From Chaetoderma sp. LZ-2023a (lineage: Eukaryota; Mollusca; Caudofoveata; Chaetodermatida; Chaetodermatidae): a stretch of DNA of 64,000 nucleotides. The stretch covers positions 1 through 64,000 of the forward strand of contig JAVVLW010001442.1 in NCBI GenBank assembly GCA_034401795.1. Reading direction: 5' to 3'. The first letter of the stretch is position 1, and every line of letters begins with the position of its first letter. Below, one piece after another: positions 11,741 through 24,821 of this stretch. The notes under the pieces were generated by a model. It made no database searches and was not told the DNA's origin. It saw only the letters and a list, made by a program, of their open reading frames with translations. Both the position numbers and the translations under genes were made by a program.

Positions 11741-13640
11741 GGAATTCTAAAACATGCAAATAATATAGTTTATTGTCCATTTCCAATCATTTACTCATTG
11801 CCGGATGTGTCTCTTTTATCAAACTGAAATGTGTCATCCTGTTTGTAGATCTATATTGCTGTAGCATGATGAAAAGTGCATTGCTTTGATGGCTAATTAA
11901 TTCGTCATTTTGGTGGTCAATACATTCCTTATACATGTGGTTTGCAGTGTGTACTGGCTTATATGACCAGCGTAACAGTGTATTTCCCTCACCTCCCTCA
12001 CGAAATAGAAATGGCGTGCGCATGTAGTACAATGCTATGCATCCAGAAATGAATTTCAATAACTTATATCATTTCCTTTAATTTGATATGTATCTGGCTT
12101 TACTGCGTTGTTATAAATAAGTAATATGAATGCGTATACAAGGTGTACCAGAGACAATACAAAATCTAGCCATCTGAATAAAGAAAGATGGGTATCTCTT
12201 TTGGCCAATCTCGAGAAATGGAGAAATGTAATCGAAGAATCCATGCCTATGTCTTTATTATAAATATATATGGTATGTTAAATCACTACATAGTTGTGTT
12301 TATCATAAATCAAGTCTGAGTTATTCCAGCACTTTAAACTGAATGGCAACATTATATTGGAATGCTGCCATTCAGTTTCTAGTGCTGGACCAATACATAC
12401 ATGGTTTGCGTTAACCATGCCTCTGTTCAGAATTTGTTATCGTATTTTCTCTGGCATGATACGAATTAGTGAGTTGATACGACTTGGATTCATCGCTCAT
12501 TCCCAGAAGATGGGTATTAAGCCCAATTCTCTAGTCTATATTTAAACTATAAAGTCCTTGCCCACATCACATTGATATTAATCTAAAATCCAGGTCTTTT
12601 GGCAATTTTGGGATTACTAAAGTGTTGTCGAAATGATTCCTCTCGTGCAGTAAAGGGTCATCCTTTCCCTGAACTTAACATCTCATGATAACTATGAAAT
12701 GAATTACCGAAAGGTGGTGAGCTGTTTGTCAATGAGGGAATAACATGCGACACATACTTGTCCAGCATGTCCTTCGCGATTTCTACATGATCAGTATGTG
12801 GAAAGACTGTATTAGAACGAAAGAGTCAGTTAATATTCACGTAAATGTACAGGCATGGCAATAACGAAGCCATGATTTGTTCGCAAGCAAATTCCATCTG
12901 GAATTTCTCGCATGCATCGAGCAACCTAATTCGAGGTTTAACTTAATTGGGCGAATAAACATAAATTATATAGTAAAACAAATCTTTATGTGAAAGCTTT
13001 CTATAATGATTTTCTCTTTGGGAAACCCGAACTGAATTCGTCGAGTGCATTAGCTCTAGCGATAATTTGACAGCAATCTTCTGAAGATAATTTAACAGCA
13101 ACAATCAGATAAATAATCAGCTTGTTTGAACTCCAAAATACAATGTGAATTTTAACACTACGAACGGAAAATATAATTAAAATTGTTTGTTGATCAGGGA
13201 ATATTCGATTGTTTGCTGATCGAACGAATGGTTCAAGCCACGAAGAGAAACAACTCTCCTTAACCCCTTGTGCAGAACGCCTTAAGAAGATAGAATACTA
13301 GGCCCCATATAAGTTCCAGTGAATGGAATACTCGTGATAGTCTATTATTCATATGGATTAGAGAAAGGTTCATGGCCTGCGACTTCCTGTCAGCGAATTA
13401 ATGCTGGTCTAATGCGTTATTAATGTGAGTTGATGCAAATAGAATGGCGAATAGTCCAAATTCTAAATACTACTTCTCTAGCAGTATCGATTGCATTAAT
13501 TAATCATCAGTTATTCTATCAGTAATGGAATGTTACATATAACGGCAATATGATGTTAAAACGGGCAAAATCATAGATTCTTTTAAATTCGTCTCATTGT
13601 TTAAAAAATTAACTTGGGTTTAATGTAAAATTAAACCGCA
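11740..13640. other. A-only segment of about 1.9 kb, unidentified
   Basis: Block A and B align on both sides (about 11700 with 59390; about 13670 with 59560), but B has only about 150 bp here. The segment contains the hairpin at 12325-12389 and no recognised protein domain. It could be an insertion in A or a deletion in B; clear terminal repeats or target duplications were not found. Confidence 0.5.
12325..12389. other. Strong stem-loop, about 24-bp stem with 17-nt loop
   Basis: Arms 12325-12348 and 12366-12389 pair with two adjacent mismatched positions; the loop is 12349-12365. Size and shape resemble a pre-miRNA hairpin, but a tiny fold-back transposon end would look the same. It lies in the A-only segment and so has no paralogue in B for comparison. 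Confidence 0.5.
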
Positions 13641-14149
13641 ATTAGGAGGCAAAGCTAGTGTAGATCGGCGACCTTTCAAGATTATATGTGGTAAAGGAAT
13701 GAATGATGCAAATTTGATATCTTGATACATAGATTCCGGGTGTATAAAATCGCAAACGATCAGGGATTGCTGCAGGTGATTAAATATGATCGCATATAAT
13801 CACAGAGAGACAGCGATGATATTGGTGAAAAAACATTGCAGACTGTCAGTGGCACTCTGAAATGTTGAACCATGTTTAGCTGTTGCGATCTATCACTGAG
13901 TACATTCACATAAGATTCGGCAGTAATCGATTTAACGGTAGTCTAGGTATGTGTTTCAGGCTTTACACCCTGTTATCAATAAAGATTGTCAGAGCAGAAA
14001 GTATAGATCCTAAAATTGTGGAGTCGTCATCTCAACTGATATGGCTTATACTTTATAGAATTCGATTTGTGTAATAACTTAAGAACCACATTTAAGTGAA
14101 GCAGCATTTATGCCTTATATATGACTACAGAAGCCGCACAAGTGAAGTG

Positions 14150-14560
14150 AAGACCGCACCAAACTACGCCAGGAGTGCAATAACATTCTGCGCCACATTA
14201 GCTAATGCTTAAACGATCTTGCTATCCAACAAGCAGACTCCCTAACAGATGAAATCACTGTCATGGATGACTGCCACATAATGTTTCGGGCAGCCCGAGC
14301 CCTGAGAGCTACTGACTACACACCACCACTCACTGTATACAACTCTGAAGGACACTTTATCGGGACTGACCAGGGCAAAGCCGAGGCAATTCGAGAATGG
14401 TTCGAGGAACAGTTCACTGACCACGATGATGAGACCGTGCACAAATTCTCAAGAGACCCCAGGCCATTACTGACACCAATTAATACAGCAGATGTTGAGA
14501 AGGCACTTCAAGCCCTGAAAAATGGATGTGCATCTGGACCTGATCTCTCCCAGATGATTC
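14150..14560 (+). pseudogene. LINE (non-LTR retrotransposon) ORF2 fragment
   Basis: An open frame from about 14203 to 14550 encodes the linker just upstream of a LINE reverse transcriptase. Recognisable parts are the segment with GHFIGTDQGKAEAIREWF (about 14350-14403) and ADVEKALQALKNGCASGPD (about 14488-14544), which is the usual entry to the RT fingers region. Slightly upstream (about 14160-14200) the same frame continues with one stop. RT catalytic motifs are absent, so the piece is truncated at both ends. Block B lacks it: its sequence at about 60040-60400 is unrelated. The clade (CR1/Jockey/RTE-like) is not settled. Confidence 0.65.
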
Positions 14561-15347
14561 CCATTAACTCCTTCCCAGGAATAGAGAGAATGTTTAGGTC
14601 GCGCCTGTTCCCACATTCGTTAGGCCACTCTTTGTAGATAGCTTCACCAGGTTGTCTCTGTCCCAATCCAGCTTACTGTCTACATAAAGTGAAGGTACGC
14701 TGCCATCCTTCAGATGTTTCTTAGCCTTCTCCTCCATGTTTATCTTATTAGTCTGTATCTGTAGATGCCATGAGGGATTATCTAGAGATTCATGACTGCA
14801 CAGAATGTAAACTGACAAGCTCATTAACGTATATCTCCTAAATCAACATTGATTTGTTAACCGTCCTTTTAGCGAATATTTTTATATCCCTGTTTCTATC
14901 TTTAGCTATTGTGTTTTGGGGGTTTCGAGATTCAGCAAGTTTCTATCTTGTATGGCCCATTTATATTCTTTAATCCCACTATTTCCTTACATGAAATCGC
15001 CAAAATCGTTCTAGCCAAATGTTATGTCCTGCCTTCTCTATTTGTGTTCATGCAATTGTGTAGTCTATCTTCTTTTATTTTTGTCAGCCGATTGTATACA
15101 TGAAAATTCGTTTTCCTCCTCTCTTCCATAGGTCAGATGACAAGAATGGCATGCATATAAAACGTTGATCATATTATGTAATGCAAGTTAGAAATATGAG
15201 TCAGTAGCTCAGGCAATGTTAGATATTAACAGCATCAATATGTCAGGACGGCTGGTATCATTACCTTCCAATACCTCCCAGCGGAAATGAGTGTAATTCA
15301 AATTTGATTGAATAAGTATTTATCATTCAATTAGCTTCCATTCAGTA

Positions 15348-15747
15348 TGATAGTCAGTTATTGCTTAGCTTATTTTCATGGAAACCCACCAATGTGATCG
15401 CGTATGTTTCATTGGTGCCACACATCGATCCTCCTGGCTTAGGCATGGCGAAAATGTAATAGCCAGAAAATTGTATTTGATTGTATTTGCATTATGTCCT
15501 AAGCAGGAGGCTGACAATAATCTTACATAAGTTAAATGACGTTTAGAAGAATGGCACTGTATTTTTCGATGCATTTTCCTAAAATACCATATGACTAAAC
15601 TGAATGTGTAATATGGTGTTTCAGATATATGTGTTATACATATTTCATACCTTTGGATAAGTAGCAGAATAGCTCCACTGCATCGTTACAATGCCATACG
15701 CTCCAGCAGTAATAAAGAACACAATGTTTTAGCAGAGGTGCATAGAT
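15348..15747. other. A-only segment of about 400 bp
   Basis: Block B goes directly from the equivalent of 15347 to that of 15748 (around 61087-61090). No terminal repeat, target duplication or coding frame is obvious, so an insertion in A and a deletion in B are equally possible. Confidence 0.5.
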
Positions 15748-15950
15748 CTGCCCGGTTAATGCTGAATTACCACCATACTGTATTCAAGTAGACATGAGAA
15801 ACTTTGGACATTAGCGTCTCTAACATACCCAACTCTCACCATCTGCTTTAGAATTGTGATATGCCCATACATCCGTTAATCGATACGCTTCCATTCCACC
15901 ACTTACTAAATAATTACAATTTATTTGCATTTTAGCCTAACTGGAAAGTA

Positions 15951-15983
15951 AAATGACTTCTGTATTTAGAACAGAAGTCATTT
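15951..15983. repeat. Perfect 13-bp stem, 7-nt loop
   Basis: Arms AAATGACTTCTGT (15951-15963) and ACAGAAGTCATTT (15971-15983) enclose the loop ATTTAGA. The equivalent place in block B (about 61337-61385) does not keep the pairing, so it is unlikely to be conserved for function. Confidence 0.8.
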
Positions 15984-16164
15984 ATAGAGCGTCCAGTTCT
16001 GGGAAGGCTATCATTGGTCAACTGACAGGTATTGATTTCTTGCACCTTGTCCCAAGCACGACAATTCATCAACTCCTAACTGCCGTACTTGCAACTGTCT
16101 AGGTATCCTATTTTAGTTCAATGAATGGATCCAATCTGTGACTCAAGTGGGATTGAGGGCTCAC

Positions 16165-16560
16165 AGCCGTGTTGGGAGGGTATCCTTGGGTGAGAGGACC
16201 CGTCAAGCGAGACTTGGCTGGACTACAGTATATCTCAAGTGGTACCCTGCTCAATAAGGAGTTTTCTTCTTCACAAATGAAATGCGAGTCTGCTTAGACT
16301 TTCACAATGGACGTTTTCAAGTGTGTGAAAACATGAAAATGAAAGATTTACTGATGCTACCATGGTGAACCATGGCCGTTATTGTGGCGGTTCAGTCATG
16401 ATTTGATGTGACATTATTGCTAGTGGCTATACAGACAGCTACTACATCCGGAATGGTGCTCTGATTAACAGTAGCGAGCGCATGGAGTGGCCACATCGGC
16501 CTCCCGACTTCAATCCTATTGAGCATGCTTAGGACCATCTGCAGACTGTTGTCCATCAAA
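16165..16560 (+). pseudogene. Tc1/mariner transposase remnant (copy A)
   Basis: Broken frames match the central and C-terminal parts of Tc1-type DDE transposases. About 16190-16260 resembles the segment before the first Asp strand; GERF-like and GGSVMI at about 16338-16400 mark the strand leading to the WGGI motif (here with a stop at the Trp); MEWPHRPPDFNPIEHA at 16482-16529 matches the conserved WPARSPDLNPIEH region. Around 100 residues between the last two, including the second catalytic Asp, are missing. Stops and a frameshift make it nonfunctional. The copy in block B (63045-63275) has the same internal deletion. Confidence 0.8.
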
Positions 16561-17320
16561 CAGATTAGCTATGGAATATGTTATTGGAACCATTCATAAT
16601 ATTTTGAAATGCCAGATTTTTGTAAGTCCATCAACCTGCATATCAAAATGCCTTAGTCTCCTACACCTATTATCGATCTGTTGTGACGGGGTAAGTAAAT
16701 TAGCTTGATCGATAGATGTCAATTTACAGAAAATTCATATAGTAGGATAAATTTTTACTAGCTGTTGTGCAATTCTTGACATGGCGATGCGTTATAGGTA
16801 AGCTGAGCTATTATGTCAACATGACCTTCTCACTCTGAATACCATTTCCACCCCATCTGAATACCATTCCCACCCCATCTGCAGTAATCATGAATAAATA
16901 AATGGCCAGCGTTTGCTTCATTAATTGTTAAGAGCATCCTAATATTAATGAGAAAATATTATGTTTATTCAGACATGCGCATTGATCTACTATAATCAAA
17001 AAGTCATTAACAAGTAAAGGCAATTCCATCTTGCTTCTATCTGAAAGCCAATCCAAATATCATGAGTTGCATATATACATATTATACACCTCAGACATAA
17101 ACCCTCTCTCAATATGCACACATATACACCGATCGGGTGTAGGAGTTTCTTTTACGTTCAGAATGTTATTGGCGCACAAAACACCCCGATGTTGTTATTG
17201 ATTTCACCATGCTGCATTAAGTAAGTTGAAAGATGCGATCATTTGGTTTGGCATCCAGGATGCGCCATTAAGCTAATATTTCCCGAGTAACCACAATGAC
17301 TTCGCCAGTCTTACCATCGC

Positions 17321-19690
17321 ACTGTCCGCATAGCTAAGATAAATACTTGGAAAACTCGCATTAGAATAATAGAGAAAGCATTGGAAGCATAGTTTGGTGA
17401 TTAAAATTAATAATATGAGGAGATTGACTAAGTTATATATTGGCAAGCAGGCTATAGGACATAATGAACTATATAAGACAACGTAATTGTCATGACAACC
17501 CTGGATACTAATCCTGTCAGCCTATGCCGGATTCTTGAACATTGGCGATATTTATTTTGCTAAGTCAAGGCCGCTACATACAGAGATGTATTACAAATAA
17601 ATAGAGCCATTTTGAGACCGTTGTGCTATAAATGCCGATTGCTTTCATCTGGAAAAAACGCGTATAACTGTCTTTTTTGCTAATTCAAAAGAAATAATCT
17701 TGAATGTGGAAAGAAATAGATAGATTCCAATTTTTTCAATTTGTTCCCTGTACATGGACCATGATCCGATATTCTGATGTACATCTTAATTCATCACTAG
17801 TACGTGCGCACGTATGAAGTAGAAGGGCATGCATTCGACCCAATCACACCTTTACCATTAACAGCAAAGTATTAACAATATATTCTTCTTTCCTAATAAG
17901 GTAAGTTGTAAAATATCGTTTTATTATAAGTGTCCCTATTTGAATTGTTCAGTTTGGCATAGTTCCTAGCAACTGTTGCATGTAGCAATTCCATTTTCAG
18001 TGAGTCCGATGGAATCATATGACATATTTTATGACAGAAATATTAAAATTGAGTGACTAACCAGCTAAACACGATCTTATGCTAAGCAGTTATGTATTGG
18101 CGCCATTTACGATACTGAAAAGATTTGAGATAGATATGGCATATGTCGCTTGTTCATGACTTATCAAGCATGAGCTTTCCCACTTCCGGTTCTCTTTCAC
18201 GTATTCCGTTCTTTACTCTGTCTTCCACTTGTGCAGAATGTTTCTTGAATTGTACTTAATATAAGAACAATCCCCAATCAATATAGAACTAATACCCTCG
18301 AGGGCAGTAGGACAAAAGAGATAATACATTCGTTAGGTGGAAATGGACCATGTTACATCTTCATGGCTAAACCGATTCTTGGCAATAAATCAAACGGAAA
18401 CTACGGTTGGAAAATGATCATCATATTTAACTTTTCAACGTTTGATTCTGGAAGCAGCTATATTTGCTACAGAGCTATTGCTTTAGGCATATTCCTGTCT
18501 ATTTGCATACGTTCAACTATATACCATCTTGGTGTTTATCCAGGGCCAGATTTAGATAGTTCAGGCTGAGGAACAGCCCAGAAGCCTGCTCAAAATGGGG
18601 GAGGGTTTTCATAAATGTGGGCTGCCTCCATAAAATAGCATTATCTTCTCCTTAAATAAAGGTGTTTATGAGCACATGGGCAAATTTGCACAAATTTATT
18701 TACACTCTACTATGCAACTGTCTGTATCTCAAAGCATGCTGAAATTGTCTAACTTCAACCCTCTCTACATATTTCGCTAGCGATAGAAGAGGGATACGAG
18801 ATTTTTCCTGCCAAAGAAATGTTTTATTAAAGCGTTTAAGGAAGATTGCTAGAGTATGAAATATGTTTCAAGCGTCTCTTTCAACCCTATAATCTGTAAT
18901 TTGTACATAAGATTTATATTTTGTAGCGGATTATAATGGAGCCGCGTGACGCATTTCTGCAAGGTAATGATGCATACGCATCTCGGGAAGGGAAGCAATT
19001 ACATGTCTCCTGAGTGTTAGGATTATAAATATGAGCGCCATCCCTTAAGGACACTCGCAACCCTATTTTTCACCAACTGACCTTCACTAATGATGCTGAT
19101 CTGTAGTCGTAACAATCTTTTATGTTAAGTTCACGTCCTTTGATATAGGATGCGTGTATTACTAAGCACTACCACATTAATCCCGTATACATTATAGTAG
19201 TGTAGTCACTCACGACACATTATCACTTAGCAGTATCAGTTAATGACTCATAGCGTCTTCAAACATACATAATTTATGACAACGTCATGATATGTTATAT
19301 TCCAATAATGCCGTAAACTGGAAAACATACTCTATCCACGTTTCCTCTATGCCCTCCTTTTTCTAGGTGTATTTGGAGAAGGCATTTTGCTTAAGTGCTT
19401 CAATCTGTATAAATGCAACACTATGTAAATTGTAAATACTATGTGCATGATAACTCGCGATACCGTAATCTTTCCCGGGAAGAAGGAAGACACAATTTCT
19501 CTTGCACTATAAAGAAGCCGTGCTGGAATAGTAATTGCACATCAAGAATAACTCTCATCCTGACGCTAATATGTGTTGATTTATGTTTTGAAATTGAAAG
19601 TGATGAAATCGACAAACTACGTGAACTAATTCTTACTTTTCTTGTATGAGTGTAGCTTGAGTTACCATCTCCTATGCAATGACTTGATAG
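17321..19690. other. No recognisable feature
   Basis: AT-rich DNA without convincing coding frames. Whether the A/B duplication continues here cannot be seen because copy B ends at the window edge. A GGGCCAGATTT-containing patch near 18540 may be a decayed transposon end. Confidence 0.5.
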
Positions 19691-19695
19691 AATAA

Positions 19696-20125
19696 CAATG
19701 GACCTGTCCAGTGTTCCCTATACCCCACCCATCTGTATCTAAGCTCTACCCACACCACGCTCGTGTTTGGATCGATCGATCGCGGAACTCACTGACGAAA
19801 ACTATGCAGGTAAGATGTTGAGCATTTTGAAACTAATTCGGCCTATGGCAGCAGTAGCGCCCAGTTAAATTAGTTTCACAATATTCAACAGTATGTTTAT
19901 TAAATAGCAATGGCATACAATTCACACAAGGTGTCGGACTAATACGCGTTAACGCCGAACTATTTCGAATCATTCATGATGTCATTATTATAATGCAAGC
20001 ATACACGTCACTTAGTTGATTATGACGCCATATGATGGATAGATAAACCGGAAAGGTTAATTGTAACATCCTATGTTGAATCTGACTATACATATTATTT
20101 GTTTGAGGAACGCGTCACAGGTCCA
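19696..20125 (+). mobile_element. Fold-back MITE-like repeat, family X
   Basis: Same head, hairpin and tail as at 3827-4181: a CTAAGCTCTACCCACACCAC head, a fold-back centred about 19850 (TTTTGAAACTAATT on one side, AAATTAGTTTCACAATATT on the other), then TTTATTAAATAGCAA. Possible inverted ends are GGACCTGT at about 19699 and ACAGGTCC at about 20112. The right end is followed by a second ACAGGTCCAATG, about 22 bp further on. Confidence 0.6.
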
Positions 20126-20639
20126 ATGAAATCGACTCACAGGTCCAATGAGATCGTTTCCACAGAAAACGAATTTGGAAGTATTTTAATTCTAACATAA
20201 GAAAAGAAGTTTTGGCACAATTGCTGACATGGTAATAAAGTGGTAATGTCAGAATTGTTTCATGAACACCTGTGAATCAGTTGGTTTATCTGTAATACTG
20301 ACAAGCGAGCTTAAATTAATCAATTATGAAGACTTCTCTTCTTTTATCACTTCATCACAGTGATAAGCGAACTCTTGATTGTGTCCAGCACAACTCCTAG
20401 CCGCAATAAATTATCAAGTCATGGTTTTCTTTTAAATAAAATTAATTTATGTGTTTGAAGGAATTAGATAAATATTTTTTTTATTGGTGATATTGCTTCG
20501 TCATCCTCCTATTGAACAGAGACACTTTAACGCGGACAGCAATACCAACTGAATAGGCCATGCTAATCCCAGACAGGACTGGCGATCGAACCTCTGATGG
20601 TGCTGTAATAGAGGGATCCGATTGTAATTCACGTATCGA

Positions 20640-20930
20640 ACACCATGACCAAAATGGCTGACGTCACAATCAAATGGTGGAGATCATTCATGAAAGCGGC
20701 AAGTATACTATAGTAAACATCTGAATTGAAAGTCTTCGGTAAACTTACAATTTAATAAACATTACGTCGAATATTTAAAAATCAAACTAATTAGCCGTAG
20801 GTAGCAACACATTCCATTCAAATTAGTTTGGAAATAGTCAAGCGCTCACGTGTTACATTATAATTCTGGCAATTCTGGTCAAAGTATTAAAATATCTTGA
20901 AATGCTGTGGGCGGACCTTAGCTAGAGAGG
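20640..20930 (-). mobile_element. Fold-back MITE-like repeat, family X (reverse copy)
   Basis: Contains the reverse complement of the family tail (TTTAATAAACATTACG near 20751), the fold-back (AAACTAATT near 20785 and CAAATTAGTTTGG near 20819) and the head (GGGCGGACCTTAGCTAG near 20911). A TGACGTCA site is at about 20660. Diverged; limits approximate. Confidence 0.55.
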
Positions 20931-23900
20931 GCTTGTAATGGACCCTTCGACAGGAATACGCAAATCAATTGGGTTCCGGCAATCATAGAACTTCTATCTT
21001 TGGTCAAGCAACAAGTCTAGAGTATTGGCTATCATTTACTAACCGCGTCATGGCTAACGGGATCTATACTATGTGAAAGTTGTCTCACTATAATTCTGAA
21101 AACGAAATTCCTGTTTTTATTGCCATCTTCTACAATTGGCACATTATTTATAGATATTGGATTCTTGCTCACCATCATATATGCTTAACCTATATAGCTA
21201 CAAGTCTTGCTTAATGTCATGTCTTCTCCATTATCAATAGATGCGATTTTCTCTTCTGCCATATTAATATTGATCTTGCCTGGGAAGCGCGCATATCCTG
21301 CGTGGAGTAAGCTGAGTATCGTTAGTCACGGCTGTTAGCCAGACGTGCTCTGGTCACTATCTTTACACATGGATAAATATGCTAATAATGTGAACATAAT
21401 CGTGGCATCAGTACTGACGCCCCTATTGAGTTGGATCACATAAATATCACTATCGTGAAGGAAGTAAATGTGTGCATAGCTTTTATTAGGCGCCTAAACC
21501 ACCCCGACCACACGACCACTACCACTTGACTTATCTCCATCACCACAACTGGTGTATACGATGCTAACGTTGACCATGAGACATTGTTTACGAGAAAGAA
21601 ACCTCGCTAGGGCGCCTGCCTCCTACACAACCCACATCTTAATCATATTGTGTAGTAAAAAGAGTGGCCAGTCAGCCGCACGAAGTCCAATCGAAAATGA
21701 CTAGTAAGACTCGTCCTATTAACATATTATTATTATGATAAACTGATGCTGAGAAAACTATCTTACCATTTTGCAAGATTGGTTTTGGTTGCCTTTGCTC
21801 GTTGTTCTTGTCTCTTCATTCTGATTTAGCATGTCTATTTATCTGATTGGCTTGGAATAATAATATTAATCAAAGCGTATTTAAGAAATCCCTGATTTTT
21901 CACTTCGGCAGAACATAGCCCTAGATAAGAATAGCACAAAGCTGGATATAACGTGTTCCAGCCCATAAATAAGGCTCGAGGAAAATACAGCCGGCTAAAT
22001 GTTGTTGTGGCACAAAAAATAGTTTTGCATATATTCAACAGCCTGCCATATGTCTGATGCCCTTTTCTAAGTGAAAGAGATTAAAGGGAGAAATAGGAAA
22101 ACAGAGTAAATATACTCTAGTACTAAGCAGTCCATGATATTAGTCCACACGTACTCAAGAAGTGCGTTCAATTCCCTATTCAAATTCCATAAAGATCCAA
22201 ATATCCTAAGATCAAAACAGGTGTTAGCATTAACAACAGGTGTCAATAAGACACTTGGTTTGAGTTAAATCAACAGATTAGTGTATTAACAGTGGATCAA
22301 CTGTTGGCTTTGGCCAGATCCGATTGTATTAAACTGCAAAGGTTGTTATCCTATTGCTATAAAGCGAATAATCGCACGGTTAGAACTCCAAAAGAATCAG
22401 TATATGCGGATTTCATAATGTGTTATATCGAAGCTAAGATGCTGATATACTATTAAACTGCCAGTCAACGAATAATATTGCTAAATGAAATTTTGAATCA
22501 TACTGAAGCTACATACAGGAATTGTCTGTTCATTGCAAATGACCACTTACTGCTGTCTGTAGTTTACTGGACAATCAATGTAAGTACTTGCATTACTTCA
22601 ACGGGCACATCGCGTACATTCTTACATAACTATGTTGTTATCACTACCCTGAATCATAGACAACAGTAACAGATACCAATATTAACTATATAACAGCTTG
22701 TATCGATAGATTATTATTGCAATTACAGTTATTACAACAGTTATTACAACTTAAGAATAGTTTTAGGATCAATATTAGTCAAGCCAATGACACTCAAACA
22801 AAATTGACCCAAAGAACTCGCAAAGACAAAGTGATAAACAGTTATTTTGTTGAAATCCATTGCATTATTTGATAGTAACCGCCTTTGGCAAAGTAATTTC
22901 CAGATTGAAGGGGAGCTGGCAGGATATGTAGACCTTATTTATGTAGATTTTGGACTCCTTTGTGATAACTATGTACACAATGCATATAAGTAGCATGAAT
23001 ATAAATTGAGGATCATGTGAGCCAGCTTATGCAAAGCCCCATAGACCTATCTAAAATAGCTTGATAGACACCAGTCCTGTTCCGAGCCAGATATCCAAAG
23101 GTTTTATTAAGTTTGTATACGATTATCTCATTATCATAGGCACGTGCCGCCGCGAGTTAGTTTATGGGCATCCTTAATCACAGGTGTTGCTATCGCATAT
23201 TGTCATCAGAGACATATAATACCATCTATGTGCAGATATCCGGAATGAAATGATATTTGTTTGAGTAATGTCCATGCATGCCACTACATACTATCTTAAA
23301 TTAATGGTCTGCATACAGCTACCTCTATGCTTTGTAAACTTAAAAAATATACTCGCTTACACGAACCACATTTTAATTATATCGATTTTACCTGATAATC
23401 TTCTAAGTAAAAGTCATACGCGTTCTGGTGAGTGGATACGCGTATATACTCTTGGGTAGACATATAGGCATGTAATTTGCTAAAGGTGGAGGGTATTGTT
23501 AACAGCATTAGTATCTATTTAGCAAACATAGAATCGGAAGCAAATGACAGTTTGGCTATGCAAAATATGTAAATAAAATTAGCATTGAATCTACAAGCAT
23601 GGCAATCGAAATGTTTATTCAGTCAGATAGCCATGGTGATATTTGGCTTGATTTAACATACGATAGTTAGTTTTCCTATGAAAGCTAATCAGACGCGAAA
23701 ATGATGCAAGAATATGGTGTGCATGAGACACATCATTCGCAGAGGCGCCAGCACTGATCATTGTTCGAGTATTTATTTCCTTTGATATTCGTGGGCAAAT
23801 ATCAACAATTATGAGATCAATACTAGTCTACGCTTGCTGCTAACTTGTGTAGTTTTACAAAAGGAGAGATGAATTTCTACGAAATCTGAACGTTTCGTTA

Positions 23901-24634
23901 AAACAAGAATGTGACGATACCACACTTACTCTCATTATAATGACGCTAGTCAGACTGTGGTAGGCTGCTTGGCGGAAATTAATGTCTGCCCGTCGACAGC
24001 CAGCGACATCCTATAATCTAAACTAAATTGATATCTTTAGATACAAACACTACCCATAGTCAGTTACACACATACATTATCTGTGATATACATGGTAAAC
24101 AAATGTGACTATAAGCGTCGTAGATGCTATCCTAATTATCCAGATATTAACCGGATTGACGTGACTGATGTGCAAACTGCCTTCAACTTATTAGCGAATA
24201 CATACTATCTCATAACGGGATCACAGTTAATCTGTAAAACAACAGCTTAAGTAAAAAACAGGTCTTCCACAGAAACTGTTAATGGCAAAGATGTATCGGG
24301 CTCTATAGCTCATCATAACAGAACTGTAATGGAGGGGCAATGCTGCAGTTTTTAATAGACTAACAAGAACAATCCGAGATGGCAAACTGTCGCCCTCCAG
24401 TTTTTATCACATTGTAAATTGGTTTCGTTTTTCTGAATAATCCGGATTTTTTAGATCTTCCATACCATGATTAAGTTTTGCAATCCTAATCGACGGTCAC
24501 ACTCATTCTTGTGTTAAGTTTTTGGCCAAATCGGATCAGTAGGCTAATTTCTTATATATCCAAAGATCCTGAACTTGATCTGATCCGGATCCGCGGCTTA
24601 TATCCAGATCACAGTCAAAGGCGTGAGATGATCT
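20931..24634. other. No recognisable feature
   Basis: AT-rich sequence; the small frames are not supported by any recognised domain. Nothing in this stretch matches the other repeats described here. Confidence 0.5.
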
Positions 24635-24664
24635 CCTCTCTCTCTCTCTCAGTCTCTCTCTCAC

Positions 24665-24749
<85 letters not shown>

Positions 24750-24821
24750 ATATTAGGAAGTACAGACGCACAGATGCAAGCATGCCCGTGCGCACGCGCG
24801 CACGCGCGCACGCGCGCACGA
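24635..24821. repeat. (CT)n microsatellite followed by GCGCAC repeats
   Basis: (CT)n with CCCT interruptions runs from about 24635 to 24746. After a 40-bp gap a short tract of alternating CGCGCA units covers 24788-24821. The Ser-Leu and Arg-Glu frames over it are repeat products. Confidence 0.97.

Larger units (their letters stand above)
1211..17320 (+). repeat. Segmental duplication, copy A (partner 49123-64000)
   Basis: Collinear same-strand similarity to 49123-64000. Anchors: 1591-1721 with 49479-49609; about 2180-2280 with 50110-50180; about 3500 with 51826; about 4900 with 53165; 5240-5265 with 53610-53640; about 9330-9440 with 56560-56670; about 10400 with 57690; about 13670 with 59560; about 14590 with 60415; about 14870 with 60560; about 15130 with 60870; about 16000 with 61395; 16340-16560 with 63060-63275; 17281-17318 with 63963-64000. 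Between anchors the copies look roughly 80-85% identical by eye, with many indels. No open frame of useful length is kept across both copies, so the block is probably noncoding. The right end of the similarity is not visible because copy B runs out of the window. Confidence 0.9.

Noticed and set aside
18541..18640. Possible hAT end (CAGGGCCAGATTTAG)
   Set aside because: No inverted partner or 8-bp duplication was found nearby.
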